This document shows, one piece after another, positions 9,330 to 18,320 of a stretch of 43,256 bases of DNA (positions are counted from its first letter, which is position 1; the number at the start of each line of letters is the position of its first letter). Position numbers and translations under genes: made by a program. Source of the stretch: an uncultured Bacilli bacterium (GTDB taxonomy: Bacteria; Bacillota_I; Bacilli_A; RF39; UBA660); contig CANQSO010000004.1 of the NCBI GenBank assembly GCA_947626535.1, positions 1 to 43,256 of the forward strand, written 5' to 3'. Under the pieces are notes generated by a model. It had not been told where the DNA came from, searched no databases, and was given only the letters and a program-made list of their open reading frames with translations.

Positions 9330-10773
9330 TTAATTTAGCAATTGCTTCAGTTACAGTTTCCATTTTTGGTTCCATTACATATAAGTTTTGATTAGGATAA
9401 CTATAAGTCGGTAACATATTCCCACTACCATCAACATTCTTAGTTTCAATATGCCATGAACGCATATCATCTAATTGCATTTTAACAAGACTAGTTATAT
9501 CATCAGAAGTTAAATTTGTTTCAAAAGTTCCATCTAACGCTCCTAAAATACTATTATAATTATTAATAATTGTGCTTGAACTTGTTACTTTATCAATGAT
9601 TAAGCTAATTACTTGTTCCTGATTTTCACCACGATGACGATCTCCTGTGTCATAAGCATGACGTTCTCTAGCAAAAGCAAGAGCACAAGCACCACCAACG
9701 TTATTTAAACCTGGGTAGAATGTACAGCTATGATTTGTCCAACAATTAAAGGAATAATCTACATCAGAATTAATACTTAAACCTCCAATAGCGTCAACTA
9801 AATTAACAACAGCATTAAAGTTAACTCTTAAATAATAAGGTATTTTAATTTCTAATAAATCTTCAATTGTGGCCATGGAAAGTTCTATTCCACCTATTGT
9901 ACCTGAATGAGTTAATTTATCTTTTAATCCTTCAGTTCCATGAAGTTGAACATAATAATCTCTTGGAATATGTATCATTAAAATATTTCTAGTATTAGGA
10001 TTAATTGCTAAAATAATATTTACATCGCTTAAACTTCTAGAAGGTAAATAATTACTTCTAGTATCTATTCCACTTAAATATAAGACAAATGGCTCTTTTG
10101 TAACATCAATACCAGTATCTGTAACTCTTTTTTCAGTAGTTATTGTAACCGTATCTAAAACTTTAACTTTTTCTTCGTATTCATCATCAACTTCTATTTT
10201 AGCATCATAATTACCTGAATTAACTATAGCAATTAATTCTGTATCTTCTTTTACTTCATCCATTAAACTTACAATATCATCAACGTATTCAATATTAACA
10301 CTTACTTTACGTTTAATTGCTCCTTCATATTCTGTTAAATCTTCTAAATCTTTAAATGTTTTTACTGTATGATCTTTAATATCTTCTAATTTTTCATAAG
10401 AAGAATTAGCATTAACTAAAATATTATAAACATTAGTTTCAAAATGAGCTCCTAAATTGCTTCTTAAAAATGATATCGTGTCATTAATTTGATAAATAGC
10501 ATATCCTTCAATAAGCATGAATAAAACGGCAAAGATATCAAGAGCAATTAAAACAACTTTTTTAGTGTGCTTTTTAAAAACAATTAAACCATGAATACAT
10601 CCTAAAATAATTAAAACAATTACTACGGAGATAAAATATTTAAATGGTAAAATATTAGCATCAAAAATAAAATATCCTAATACAAGCATTAGGATAATTG
10701 ATAATCCCCATATAGCTTTGCTAGCAACAACATATTTCAAACTTTTTTTCTTTTTTCTTTTTTTATTTTGCAT
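9301..10773 (-). CDS. LytR-CpsA-Psr (LCP) family protein, probable wall-glycan ligase
   Basis: YLSGIDTRSNYLPSRSLSDVNIILAINPNTRNILMIHIPRDYYV; FARERHAYDTGDRHRGENQEQVISLII. Confidence 0.92.
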   Translation of the reverse strand: MQNKKRKKKKSLKYVVASKAIWGLSIILMLVLGYFIFDANILPFKYFISVVIVLIILGCIHGLIVFKKHTKKVVLIALDIFAVLFMLIEGYAIYQINDTISFLRSNLGAHFETNVYNILVNANSSYEKLEDIKDHTVKTFKDLEDLTEYEGAIKRKVSVNIEYVDDIVSLMDEVKEDTELIAIVNSGNYDAKIEVDDEYEEKVKVLDTVTITTEKRVTDTGIDVTKEPFVLYLSGIDTRSNYLPSRSLSDVNIILAINPNTRNILMIHIPRDYYVQLHGTEGLKDKLTHSGTIGGIELSMATIEDLLEIKIPYYLRVNFNAVVNLVDAIGGLSINSDVDYSFNCWTNHSCTFYPGLNNVGGACALAFARERHAYDTGDRHRGENQEQVISLIIDKVTSSSTIINNYNSILGALDGTFETNLTSDDITSLVKMQLDDMRSWHIETKNVDGSGNMLPTYSYPNQNLYVMEPKMETVTEAIAKLNEVLETPDE

Positions 10774-10848
10774 TTTACAACCTCTTTTCTAGAAGATTAT
10801 ATCATGAATTAATAAGAAAGTAAAACTCCGGCCAAATTCAAAATTATT

Positions 10849-12111
10849 CTACATTTTTAATGTTGTAATTGGTACAACGTAAATGCCATCTTCTCTTTGA
10901 TATGCAATTTTTCCAGCAGTTAAAATCATTAAAAATGATGGTTTTTTCATTTTATCTGTATCAATAACTTTTTCTAATTTCAATAAATTTTTAGCAGCTT
11001 CTTCAATAGATTCATCGGAACCAATTTTTATTTCAACCGCTCCCCAATTTCCATTTTTTAGATGAATAATTGCATCACATTCTAAACCAGATTTATCTCG
11101 ATAAAAAAATACATCACCATTTATACAATCAGCATAAATTTTTAAATCTCTTAAACATAAAGCTTCAAATATAAGTCCAAACGTGTTAAAATCCATTAAT
11201 AAATCTTTGTCACTTGCTCCTAAAGCTGCTACAGCTAATGATGGATCAACAAAGCATCTTTTATTTGTCGTACGAATATCAGTTTTACTTCGTAACTTTG
11301 GTTTCCATGCCATTACATCATCTATTATGTATAGTTTAGATAAAGCATTTAAGTAATCAGCAATTGTTTTTTCAGAAATTTCAGCATCATTATATAATGT
11401 ATCTTCCTTAATTGTAGTCAAATTAGCTGTAGTACAAATATTTCTTGCAAGACTTTTTAATATTATTCTTAATCTTGTAGGATTTCTAGTAATTTCGTCA
11501 ACTGTATTAATATCATTTGATATTACTGATTCTAAATAATCACTTGCTATTATTAATGCTCCTTCATTATCTGCAGTTAAAGAATCCGGCCAACCACCTC
11601 TTGCACATAAAAAAGCAATATCTTCTAATTCTTTATCAGAATAACCATTTATTTTTTTTTGATTAAATAAATCTTCTAATGATACTTCACCTGTAGAATC
11701 ATTTGATTCATAAAGGCTCATTGTTCTCATAAATAATTTAATTATTCTTCCTGTACCAGTATGTTTCGGTTGTTCTTTTCTAGGAGTTGCAGAACCTGTA
11801 AGTATATATTGATTTTTTAAACCAGTATTATCTATATCATAACGAATTGCATCCCAAAGCATTGGAGCGTCTTGCCACTCATCGATTAACCGTGGTTTTT
11901 CGCCAGTTAACAATAAGTCTGGACGAGTTTGGGCTATTTCCAAATTATTTTTTCTTGTTGATGGATTTTGTAGTTCTAAATAACTTTTAGCAATTTGCTT
12001 AGCAGTAGTTGACTTTCCACACCATTTTGGACCTGTTATTAATATAGCTCCATATAATTTTAAACGTTTAGTTAAAACACTATCCATTATTCTTGGCATA
12101 TACTTTTTCAC
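10849..12111 (-). CDS. ATP-binding protein, AAA ATPase with DUF4143 domain
   Basis: ILITGPKWCGKSTTAKQ Walker A, RLIDEWQDAPMLWDAIRYDID, YILTGSATP, C-terminal LECDAIIHL...GAVEIKIG. Confidence 0.92.
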   Translation of the reverse strand: MKKYMPRIMDSVLTKRLKLYGAILITGPKWCGKSTTAKQIAKSYLELQNPSTRKNNLEIAQTRPDLLLTGEKPRLIDEWQDAPMLWDAIRYDIDNTGLKNQYILTGSATPRKEQPKHTGTGRIIKLFMRTMSLYESNDSTGEVSLEDLFNQKKINGYSDKELEDIAFLCARGGWPDSLTADNEGALIIASDYLESVISNDINTVDEITRNPTRLRIILKSLARNICTTANLTTIKEDTLYNDAEISEKTIADYLNALSKLYIIDDVMAWKPKLRSKTDIRTTNKRCFVDPSLAVAALGASDKDLLMDFNTFGLIFEALCLRDLKIYADCINGDVFFYRDKSGLECDAIIHLKNGNWGAVEIKIGSDESIEEAAKNLLKLEKVIDTDKMKKPSFLMILTAGKIAYQREDGIYVVPITTLKM

Positions 12112-12169
12112 TTATATCATCCTCTCATTAAATAAAATATACCATATTTTTTAAATAAAGTATAGCTTT

Positions 12170-12231
12170 ACTTCCGAGTTTGGCACGTTTTTACTTCCGA
12201 GTTTGGCACGTTTTTACTTCCGAGTTTGGCA
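12170..12231. repeat. 23-bp tandem repeats (acttccgagtttggcacgttttt), 2.7 copies, upstream of the DUF4143 ATPase
   Basis: Units start at 12170, 12193 and 12216, without mismatches. Confidence 0.97.
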
Positions 12232-12263
12232 AAAGTTAAATAAGAGGCTGCTGAATAATTTAA

Positions 12264-13133
12264 TTATTGTAGAGTTTTTTGAAGTTTTAATACTTCTTGT
12301 TCAGTTAAACCTGTAGTTTTACATATAATATTAAAATCAACTTTTTCATTTAATAGATTTTTTGCAACTTTATTTAAACTTCGTTCTTCACCACGTTTTT
12401 CACCAATTTTTATACCACGTTCTTTTCCAATTTTTATACCACGTTCTTCGCCAATTTCTTCATGTTCTCTGGCTTTCCATAATTCTCGATCAAAAAGTTC
12501 TTTTGTTTCTTCATCATTTAAAAAATCTTCTAAACATTGGGTTATACTCATAAATACTTCATCTCCTTTCGCTATCTTTTTCATTTCTTCAATACTTTTA
12601 GCATTAAATAATTTTAAATATTTACTTAATCTATCACTTATACCAACATTATAATTTTCTTCTGTTACATTGTCAAGACATAGTATAAAGATTAAATAAT
12701 CATCTCTTAAAACATCATATTTACCATTCTTATAATTTAATAATCCATATTTATTAATGATATCTTTAACATTGCATTCCTTACAAATATTTAATTGTAT
12801 TACCTTTTTTGGTTTATATTTTTTACCTCTTTTTATCTGTGTTCCATAAAGCCTGGACGCATACTGCTTACTTTTCTCAACATTACTATTTTTAAAATTT
12901 TTATATGCCTCTAAATTATAGATAACATTATTAAATTCAACAACTATATCACCTCTTATAGATTTATCATTATATTCTGTTTTAGGTAATACATCTTCAC
13001 TTTTTAGTTTTAGATTTTTAAGTTGATATCTTTTATTAAAAAAAGTATTAATAAAATCAAGAATAAATTCTTCTTTACTAAAAATATAATTGAATACAAT
13101 ATCGTTATACAATGGTTTAAAAAATTTTGACAT
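12264..13133 (-). CDS. Rpn-family / PD-(D/E)XK nuclease transposase-like protein
   Basis: FKPLYNDIVFNYIFSKEEFILDFINTFF, RGDIVVEFNNVIYNLEAYK, repeated GIKIGKERGIKIG C-terminus, TGLTEQEVLKLQ. Confidence 0.75.
   Translation of the reverse strand: MSKFFKPLYNDIVFNYIFSKEEFILDFINTFFNKRYQLKNLKLKSEDVLPKTEYNDKSIRGDIVVEFNNVIYNLEAYKNFKNSNVEKSKQYASRLYGTQIKRGKKYKPKKVIQLNICKECNVKDIINKYGLLNYKNGKYDVLRDDYLIFILCLDNVTEENYNVGISDRLSKYLKLFNAKSIEEMKKIAKGDEVFMSITQCLEDFLNDEETKELFDRELWKAREHEEIGEERGIKIGKERGIKIGEKRGEERSLNKVAKNLLNEKVDFNIICKTTGLTEQEVLKLQKTLQ
12391..12457. repeat. 24-bp imperfect tandem repeats within the Rpn-like ORF, encoding (K/E)ERGIKIG
   Basis: ccacgt at 12391, 12415 and 12439; ccaattt at 12403, 12427 and 12451. 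Confidence 0.85.
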
Positions 13134-13315
13134 CTACAATCCCCCATATTAAGAAAGAAATTAACCGATTATTACATTTAAACAAGTTTAAAATGTTTTT
13201 TCGTCTTTCTTAAGTTTGCTATTATAAACCAAGACATCTAAGAAACTTGTCGGATTAAGTCGTATTTTTATGATTTTAAACCACTTCTTTTTTATTAAAA
13301 AAAATAGTATTACTA

Positions 13316-14053
13316 CTATTTAAATTTTCTTTCTAATTTCATAAATTGTTTATAGTCATCAGCATTATAATTTCCTAATAAAGTACAATAATCTTCAGGA
13401 GTAGTAACTTTAATATTACCATTATTACCATGAACAATATGACATTTAATACCATTTTTAAACATTAATCCACATGAATCAGATATTCCTTCATAATTAG
13501 GATTAATTTTTCTTTCTTTTAAATGCATATTATATATATCATTTAAATAAAAACATTGGGGAGCTTGGGCTGTATACATTAAATTTCTAAAAGGCATTTT
13601 TTCTACAGTCTTATCATCTAAACTCATAATAGGTGTTTCAAAACAAGGAATTACTGTAATGGCACTTCCATAATATTTAACATCATTAATGCATTTATTA
13701 ATAGTTTCATCACTTACTAATGGTCTTACTCCATCATGGATTAAAACAATGGCATTTTCATTTTCTTTTTTTATTTCACTAAGAGCTAGAAAAATAGAAT
13801 CTTGTCCACTTTTTCCACCAGGGAAAACTTTTTTTACTTTTGAAATATTATATTTAGTGACTAATTGTTTTAATAATTCTACTCCTTCTAAAATACAAGC
13901 TACATATATTTCATCAATATTCTCATTAATTTCAAATAATCCTAAAGTATGAATTATAATTTCTTTTCCTTGGATTTTTAGAAATTGTTTAGGTATTTCA
14001 CACCCCATTCTTTTACCCGCGCCACCAGCAAATATAACGACAATATTTTTCAT
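13316..14053 (-). CDS. IspD/TarI-family cytidylyltransferase
   Basis: VIFAGGAGKRMGCEIPKQFLKIQGKEIIIHTL; VLIHDGVRPLVSDETINKCI; IKVTTPEDY. Confidence 0.88.
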   Translation of the reverse strand: MKNIVVIFAGGAGKRMGCEIPKQFLKIQGKEIIIHTLGLFEINENIDEIYVACILEGVELLKQLVTKYNISKVKKVFPGGKSGQDSIFLALSEIKKENENAIVLIHDGVRPLVSDETINKCINDVKYYGSAITVIPCFETPIMSLDDKTVEKMPFRNLMYTAQAPQCFYLNDIYNMHLKERKINPNYEGISDSCGLMFKNGIKCHIVHGNNGNIKVTTPEDYCTLLGNYNADDYKQFMKLERKFK

Positions 14054-14067
14054 ATCATGTAACTCCT

Positions 14068-15636
14068 CTAACGTTTAAATTTAAATGTTCTTTCTAATGT
14101 TAACCATTTTTGATCTTTTTCACTTAATGATAATGGTGTTCCATCTTCTAAAGTATAATTACTAGCTACGGCATTACCAGGATAATTACCAACAACTTCT
14201 GGCCAAGCTATATTAATATTTGGATCATTCCAAGCAAGACCACTTTCATCACCAGGATGATAAAAATCTGTACATTTATAGCAAAATTCTGCAGTATCAC
14301 TTAAAACTAGAAAACCATGGGCAAAACCTTCAGGAATATAAAATTGTTTTTTATTTTCGGCCGATAATATAACTCCATACCATTTACCATAAGTATTACT
14401 ATCAGCTCTTAAATCTACAGCAACATCAAAGACTTTACCATTTATTACTCTTACAAGTTTTCCTTGCGGATATTCTTTTTGAAAATGTAACCCTCTTAGA
14501 ACACCTTTTTTAGAACAACTTTGATTATCTTGAACAAAATTCATATTCAAGCCAAAACTTGCTAAATCTCTAGCATTATAGGTTTCCATAAAATATCCCC
14601 TATCATCACCATGAACAGTAGGCATTATTTCATATAATCCTTCAATTGGACATTTACTAACACTAATTTGACTCATTTTATCACTTTCCTTTTCTTTTTT
14701 TATATTTAATTCTTTTAAATACCTTTTAACGGCGTCTTGCCAATTTGGTAAAGGTTCAAAACCTTTTTCTTGTAATTTACTTGTATCTAAACGACTATTT
14801 TTAGGTCTTTTAGCTAAAGTAGTTCCATATTCTTCAGTAGTAACTGGCGTAACTTTAGTGTTTATTCCAGCTTCTTGATATAAATACTTAGTTAAATCAT
14901 ACCAAGAAATATATTCTCCTTCATTAGTAGCATGATATATTCCGTATTCTTCCTTTTCGGACATATCAAGCAAAAGACGGGCTAAATCTTTTGTATAAGT
15001 AGGTCTTCCAATTTGGTCATTAACAACTTTTACTTCATCATGATTTTTAGAAACATTTATCATTGTCTTTAAAAAATTTTTACCATTTATACCAAAAACC
15101 CAAGATATACGAACAATATAATATTTATCTAAACATTGTTTTACCGCATCTTCGCCTAAAGCTTTACTTACTCCATAATAATTTAAAGGAAAAGTAGTTG
15201 CATCATCAGGATGCCAAGGCTTATTTTCTAAACCATCAAAGACATAATCAGTACTTAAATATATCATTTTAGCATCAAGATCATGACAAATTTTTGCTAA
15301 ATTTTTAGTGCAACTATAATTACTATCAAATACTTCTTTTTTATTTTCTTCTTTTTCAGCATCATCAACTTTAGTCCAAGCTGCACAATGAATAATAACA
15401 TCAGGATTTATTTCTTTTACTTTTTCTTCTAATGAAGTAAAATTTAATAAATCTAGTTTTAAGTATGAGTCTAAATTATACTCATCTTTTCTTCCACAGC
15501 CTACAACTTCATAACCTCTTTTTAAACACTCTTTATAAACATCGTATCCTAATTGTCCAGTAACCCCAGTAACTAAAACTTTCATTTTCGACTCCTTTGT
15601 AGATTTTACTAGTTTTAATAAATATAATTTTATCAT
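14068..15636 (-). CDS. Fused dTDP-4-dehydrorhamnose reductase (RfbD) - dTDP-4-dehydrorhamnose 3,5-epimerase (RfbC)
   Basis: N-terminal MKVLVTGVTGQLGYDV...YLSTDYVFDG...YGVSKALGE; C-terminal HGDDRGYFMETYN...GVLRGLHFQKEYPQGKLVRVINGKVFDVAVDLR...FYIPEGFAHGFLVLSD. True start is probably the internal MKVLVTG. Confidence 0.9.
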   Translation of the reverse strand: MIKLYLLKLVKSTKESKMKVLVTGVTGQLGYDVYKECLKRGYEVVGCGRKDEYNLDSYLKLDLLNFTSLEEKVKEINPDVIIHCAAWTKVDDAEKEENKKEVFDSNYSCTKNLAKICHDLDAKMIYLSTDYVFDGLENKPWHPDDATTFPLNYYGVSKALGEDAVKQCLDKYYIVRISWVFGINGKNFLKTMINVSKNHDEVKVVNDQIGRPTYTKDLARLLLDMSEKEEYGIYHATNEGEYISWYDLTKYLYQEAGINTKVTPVTTEEYGTTLAKRPKNSRLDTSKLQEKGFEPLPNWQDAVKRYLKELNIKKEKESDKMSQISVSKCPIEGLYEIMPTVHGDDRGYFMETYNARDLASFGLNMNFVQDNQSCSKKGVLRGLHFQKEYPQGKLVRVINGKVFDVAVDLRADSNTYGKWYGVILSAENKKQFYIPEGFAHGFLVLSDTAEFCYKCTDFYHPGDESGLAWNDPNINIAWPEVVGNYPGNAVASNYTLEDGTPLSLSEKDQKWLTLERTFKFKR

Positions 15637-15725
15637 GATAAAAAGTATCTAATTTTTATAATCATTTCTATTATAATTTTAAAAATTAACTCTTTTATCT
15701 TCTTAATTATAAAATAGATTTTATT

Positions 15726-15748
15726 AAAAAACAAGGTTTTAAGCCTTG
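15726..15748 (-). terminator. Intrinsic terminator overlapping the stop of the acyltransferase gene
   Basis: Minus strand CAAGG-CTTAAAA-CCTTG followed by TTTTTT. Confidence 0.7.
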
Positions 15749-16776
15749 CTCAACTTCTTAACTCTTTTAGGAATTTTAATATGAGATAAAATTATATTTA
15801 AGATTTTAGCCAAAATTATACTTACAATTATAAATGCAATATCACAAATAAATGTTGTACTTATTTTAGTGGGCTTTATCTTTAAAAACTCTTGTACAAC
15901 ATGCATAAGTACAATATGCATTACATAAATTTCTAATGTAAATCCTCCTAAATAATTATAGAATTTTTTTATTATTTTTAAATCAAACAATTCAAAAATA
16001 ATATTTAATACAAATACCACTCCAACAGATGCTAAACCTAAATATATTCTTAAAAAAATAGTTGAATAAATTTTAAAAAAAGAAATTTTATTTAATACAA
16101 AAAATAACGGTCCATAGCTAAATAAAAGTAATAGAAACAATATATATATATTTTGTTTAATTGGCTTTTTTTCATAAACATTAGGTCCTAGCAACGCTCC
16201 AACAATAAATATAGGAATTCTTGTCAAACATATTTCGTATTTTATAAATAACGAGTTACTATAAGTACAAAATATAAATATAAATAAGATATAAATCCCT
16301 AATCCAATTATTATTAGCTTATATTTTTTTTCATTTAAAAACTTATATATTACCGGATATATAAAATAACATATTAATATGCACATTAAAAACCAAAAAG
16401 AATTTAATTGTTTTCTAGAAAAAGTAATTTCATGAAAGAAAGCATTAACATTATGACCCCAAAAAATATATCTAATAATCATATATGGTACACAGAATAA
16501 TATATATACTTTTAAAATTTTAAAAATTCTTTTTTTTAGGAATTCTTTTTTATTATTAGATTTCTTTAATGAAAAATAAGAACAAATACCAGCCATTAAT
16601 AAAAAAATTTCCACTCCAATATTTCCGCTTTTACATATATAAACACTTATCCAATTAAAATTAATTGTTTTAAAAATTTGAAAAAGATGAAATATAATTA
16701 TCCAAAATATTGAAAAGCCATATATTTCATTTCGATATTTACTTAAATTACCCCAATTAAATATATCCTTTTTCAT
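15739..16776 (-). CDS. Acyltransferase 3 family membrane protein
   Basis: YGFSIFWIIIFHLF...GNIGVEIFLLMAGICSYFSLKKSNNKKEFLKKR; polytopic; C-terminal LEIYVMHIVLMHVV. Confidence 0.85.
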   Translation of the reverse strand: MKKDIFNWGNLSKYRNEIYGFSIFWIIIFHLFQIFKTINFNWISVYICKSGNIGVEIFLLMAGICSYFSLKKSNNKKEFLKKRIFKILKVYILFCVPYMIIRYIFWGHNVNAFFHEITFSRKQLNSFWFLMCILICYFIYPVIYKFLNEKKYKLIIIGLGIYILFIFIFCTYSNSLFIKYEICLTRIPIFIVGALLGPNVYEKKPIKQNIYILFLLLLFSYGPLFFVLNKISFFKIYSTIFLRIYLGLASVGVVFVLNIIFELFDLKIIKKFYNYLGGFTLEIYVMHIVLMHVVQEFLKIKPTKISTTFICDIAFIIVSIILAKILNIILSHIKIPKRVKKLSKA

Positions 16777-16781
16777 ACTTA

Positions 16782-18296
16782 CTACTTCCTTCCAATAATA
16801 TTTTTAAAAAAATTCCTAACATAAGCAAACTCTTCTTTGTAAAAAATTATACTTATTAATAAATATAGTATCATAAAAATACTGGTATATAAAACTCCAT
16901 GCAAAATCCAATTTATTAATGTTACTTCTTTAATTGGTAAATAAATTAAGCAAATAGCTAAGCCAATGGCAGTTGCTATTCCAAATAGCAATAATTTTTT
17001 TAAAAATATATTAATATTTCGATTAATTAAATTTTCTTTTAAATATACCACATGATAAATAGTTCTATAACTCATTGCCACTAACGTTCCTATTGCTACA
17101 CCAATTAAACCATAAGCATTTACTAGTATTACTGATAACACAATATTTATAATAGCTTCAATATAAGCATGTTTTTTAATACTTTTAAATTTACCTGCCG
17201 AATATGCTAAGTTCACAAAAGGCTCTTTTAAACAGAACACAGCCTCAGATAATAGTAATATAATACCAAATAAAGGTTGATAATAATTAACATCATTAAT
17301 ATTTTTAGTATATAAGGAAACAAATGAAGTAACTAGTAATGAACCAACTGTAAATAACAAAAAGGTTACAAAAAAAATGATATATTCATAAAAATTAAAC
17401 ATTTTATTCAACTCTTCTTGATTATTTTTAGCATATAATTGTCCTAAAGTAGGAATAATTCCACTAGACAAAGAAGTAATTAACGCTTTAATACCATTAG
17501 TTACTAAACTATATACACTATAAATAGAAACTATTTTTAAATTGGTAAAAAAAGTTAAAATTGTAATATCAGTATTTTTGTGAATAAAAGTTGCAATACT
17601 TATGCTAAATCCATCCCATCTACTCTTTAAAACATTTTTATCTTCTTTGACCTTTTTATCAATTTTAAAATATTTTTTAATATAATAATGATATATTATT
17701 GGTTGCAATAAATAAACTAAGGCACTTACAAATTTTAAAAAGTGAATTGATGGAAAAAATCTAATTAAAATTGCAAAGATAACCGTATTTAAAATAATTA
17801 AAGCAATTTGGCTTATGGAAACAATGTATACTTTTTTGTCAGCATTTAATAATAATTTCCAAGATATTGAAAAATTATATTGAATAAATAAATTAATTGC
17901 TAATATTAAAGTTAAAGTAAAAACATATTCAAAAGTAAAAGATACATTAAAAATAATTGGATATAAAATAGCTACCCCTAAAGCATAAAATATAAATATC
18001 GTTGCTAATTTTTGATAAAATTTTTGAGTAGTTTTAATTACTGAATTAATTTTAGCATGATTTTTGTCATATAAAGGTTTATATAAATTAGCTAATATTA
18101 CCGAAGATAATCCCCCTTCTAAAATTGTTACATAATTCAAAAATTGATTTAAAGAAGATATTAAGCCATTAACTTCGGATCCAAAATTTTTTAAAATTAG
18201 TCTTGGAATAATAAAACCACTTACAATTGTAACTAATTGCAATAATAAACTAGTAAAAGCATTCCAAAAAGTTATCGATTTAATTTTTGATTTCAC
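16782..18296 (-). CDS. Polysaccharide flippase, Wzx/MATE-like oligosaccharide exporter
   Basis: FWNAFTSLLLQLVTIVSGFIIPRLILKNFGSEVNGLISSLNQFLNYVTILEGGLSSVI. Confidence 0.88.
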   Translation of the reverse strand: MKSKIKSITFWNAFTSLLLQLVTIVSGFIIPRLILKNFGSEVNGLISSLNQFLNYVTILEGGLSSVILANLYKPLYDKNHAKINSVIKTTQKFYQKLATIFIFYALGVAILYPIIFNVSFTFEYVFTLTLILAINLFIQYNFSISWKLLLNADKKVYIVSISQIALIILNTVIFAILIRFFPSIHFLKFVSALVYLLQPIIYHYYIKKYFKIDKKVKEDKNVLKSRWDGFSISIATFIHKNTDITILTFFTNLKIVSIYSVYSLVTNGIKALITSLSSGIIPTLGQLYAKNNQEELNKMFNFYEYIIFFVTFLLFTVGSLLVTSFVSLYTKNINDVNYYQPLFGIILLLSEAVFCLKEPFVNLAYSAGKFKSIKKHAYIEAIINIVLSVILVNAYGLIGVAIGTLVAMSYRTIYHVVYLKENLINRNINIFLKKLLLFGIATAIGLAICLIYLPIKEVTLINWILHGVLYTSIFMILYLLISIIFYKEEFAYVRNFFKNIIGRK

Positions 18297-18320
18297 TTAA
18301 TAATCCTCCTTTCAATTTAC

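Noticed and set aside
12170-12231. CRISPR array at the 23-bp repeats
   Set aside because: Contiguous tandem units with no unique spacers and no cas genes. Same reasoning for the 10-bp array at 40344-40402 and the 33-bp-period repeats at 1811-1909.
12362-12553. Plus-strand ORF 12362-12553
   Set aside because: Antisense of the 24-bp repeats in the Rpn-like gene.
13689-13952. Plus-strand ORF 13689-13952
   Set aside because: Antisense to the clear cytidylyltransferase gene, no recognisable domain.
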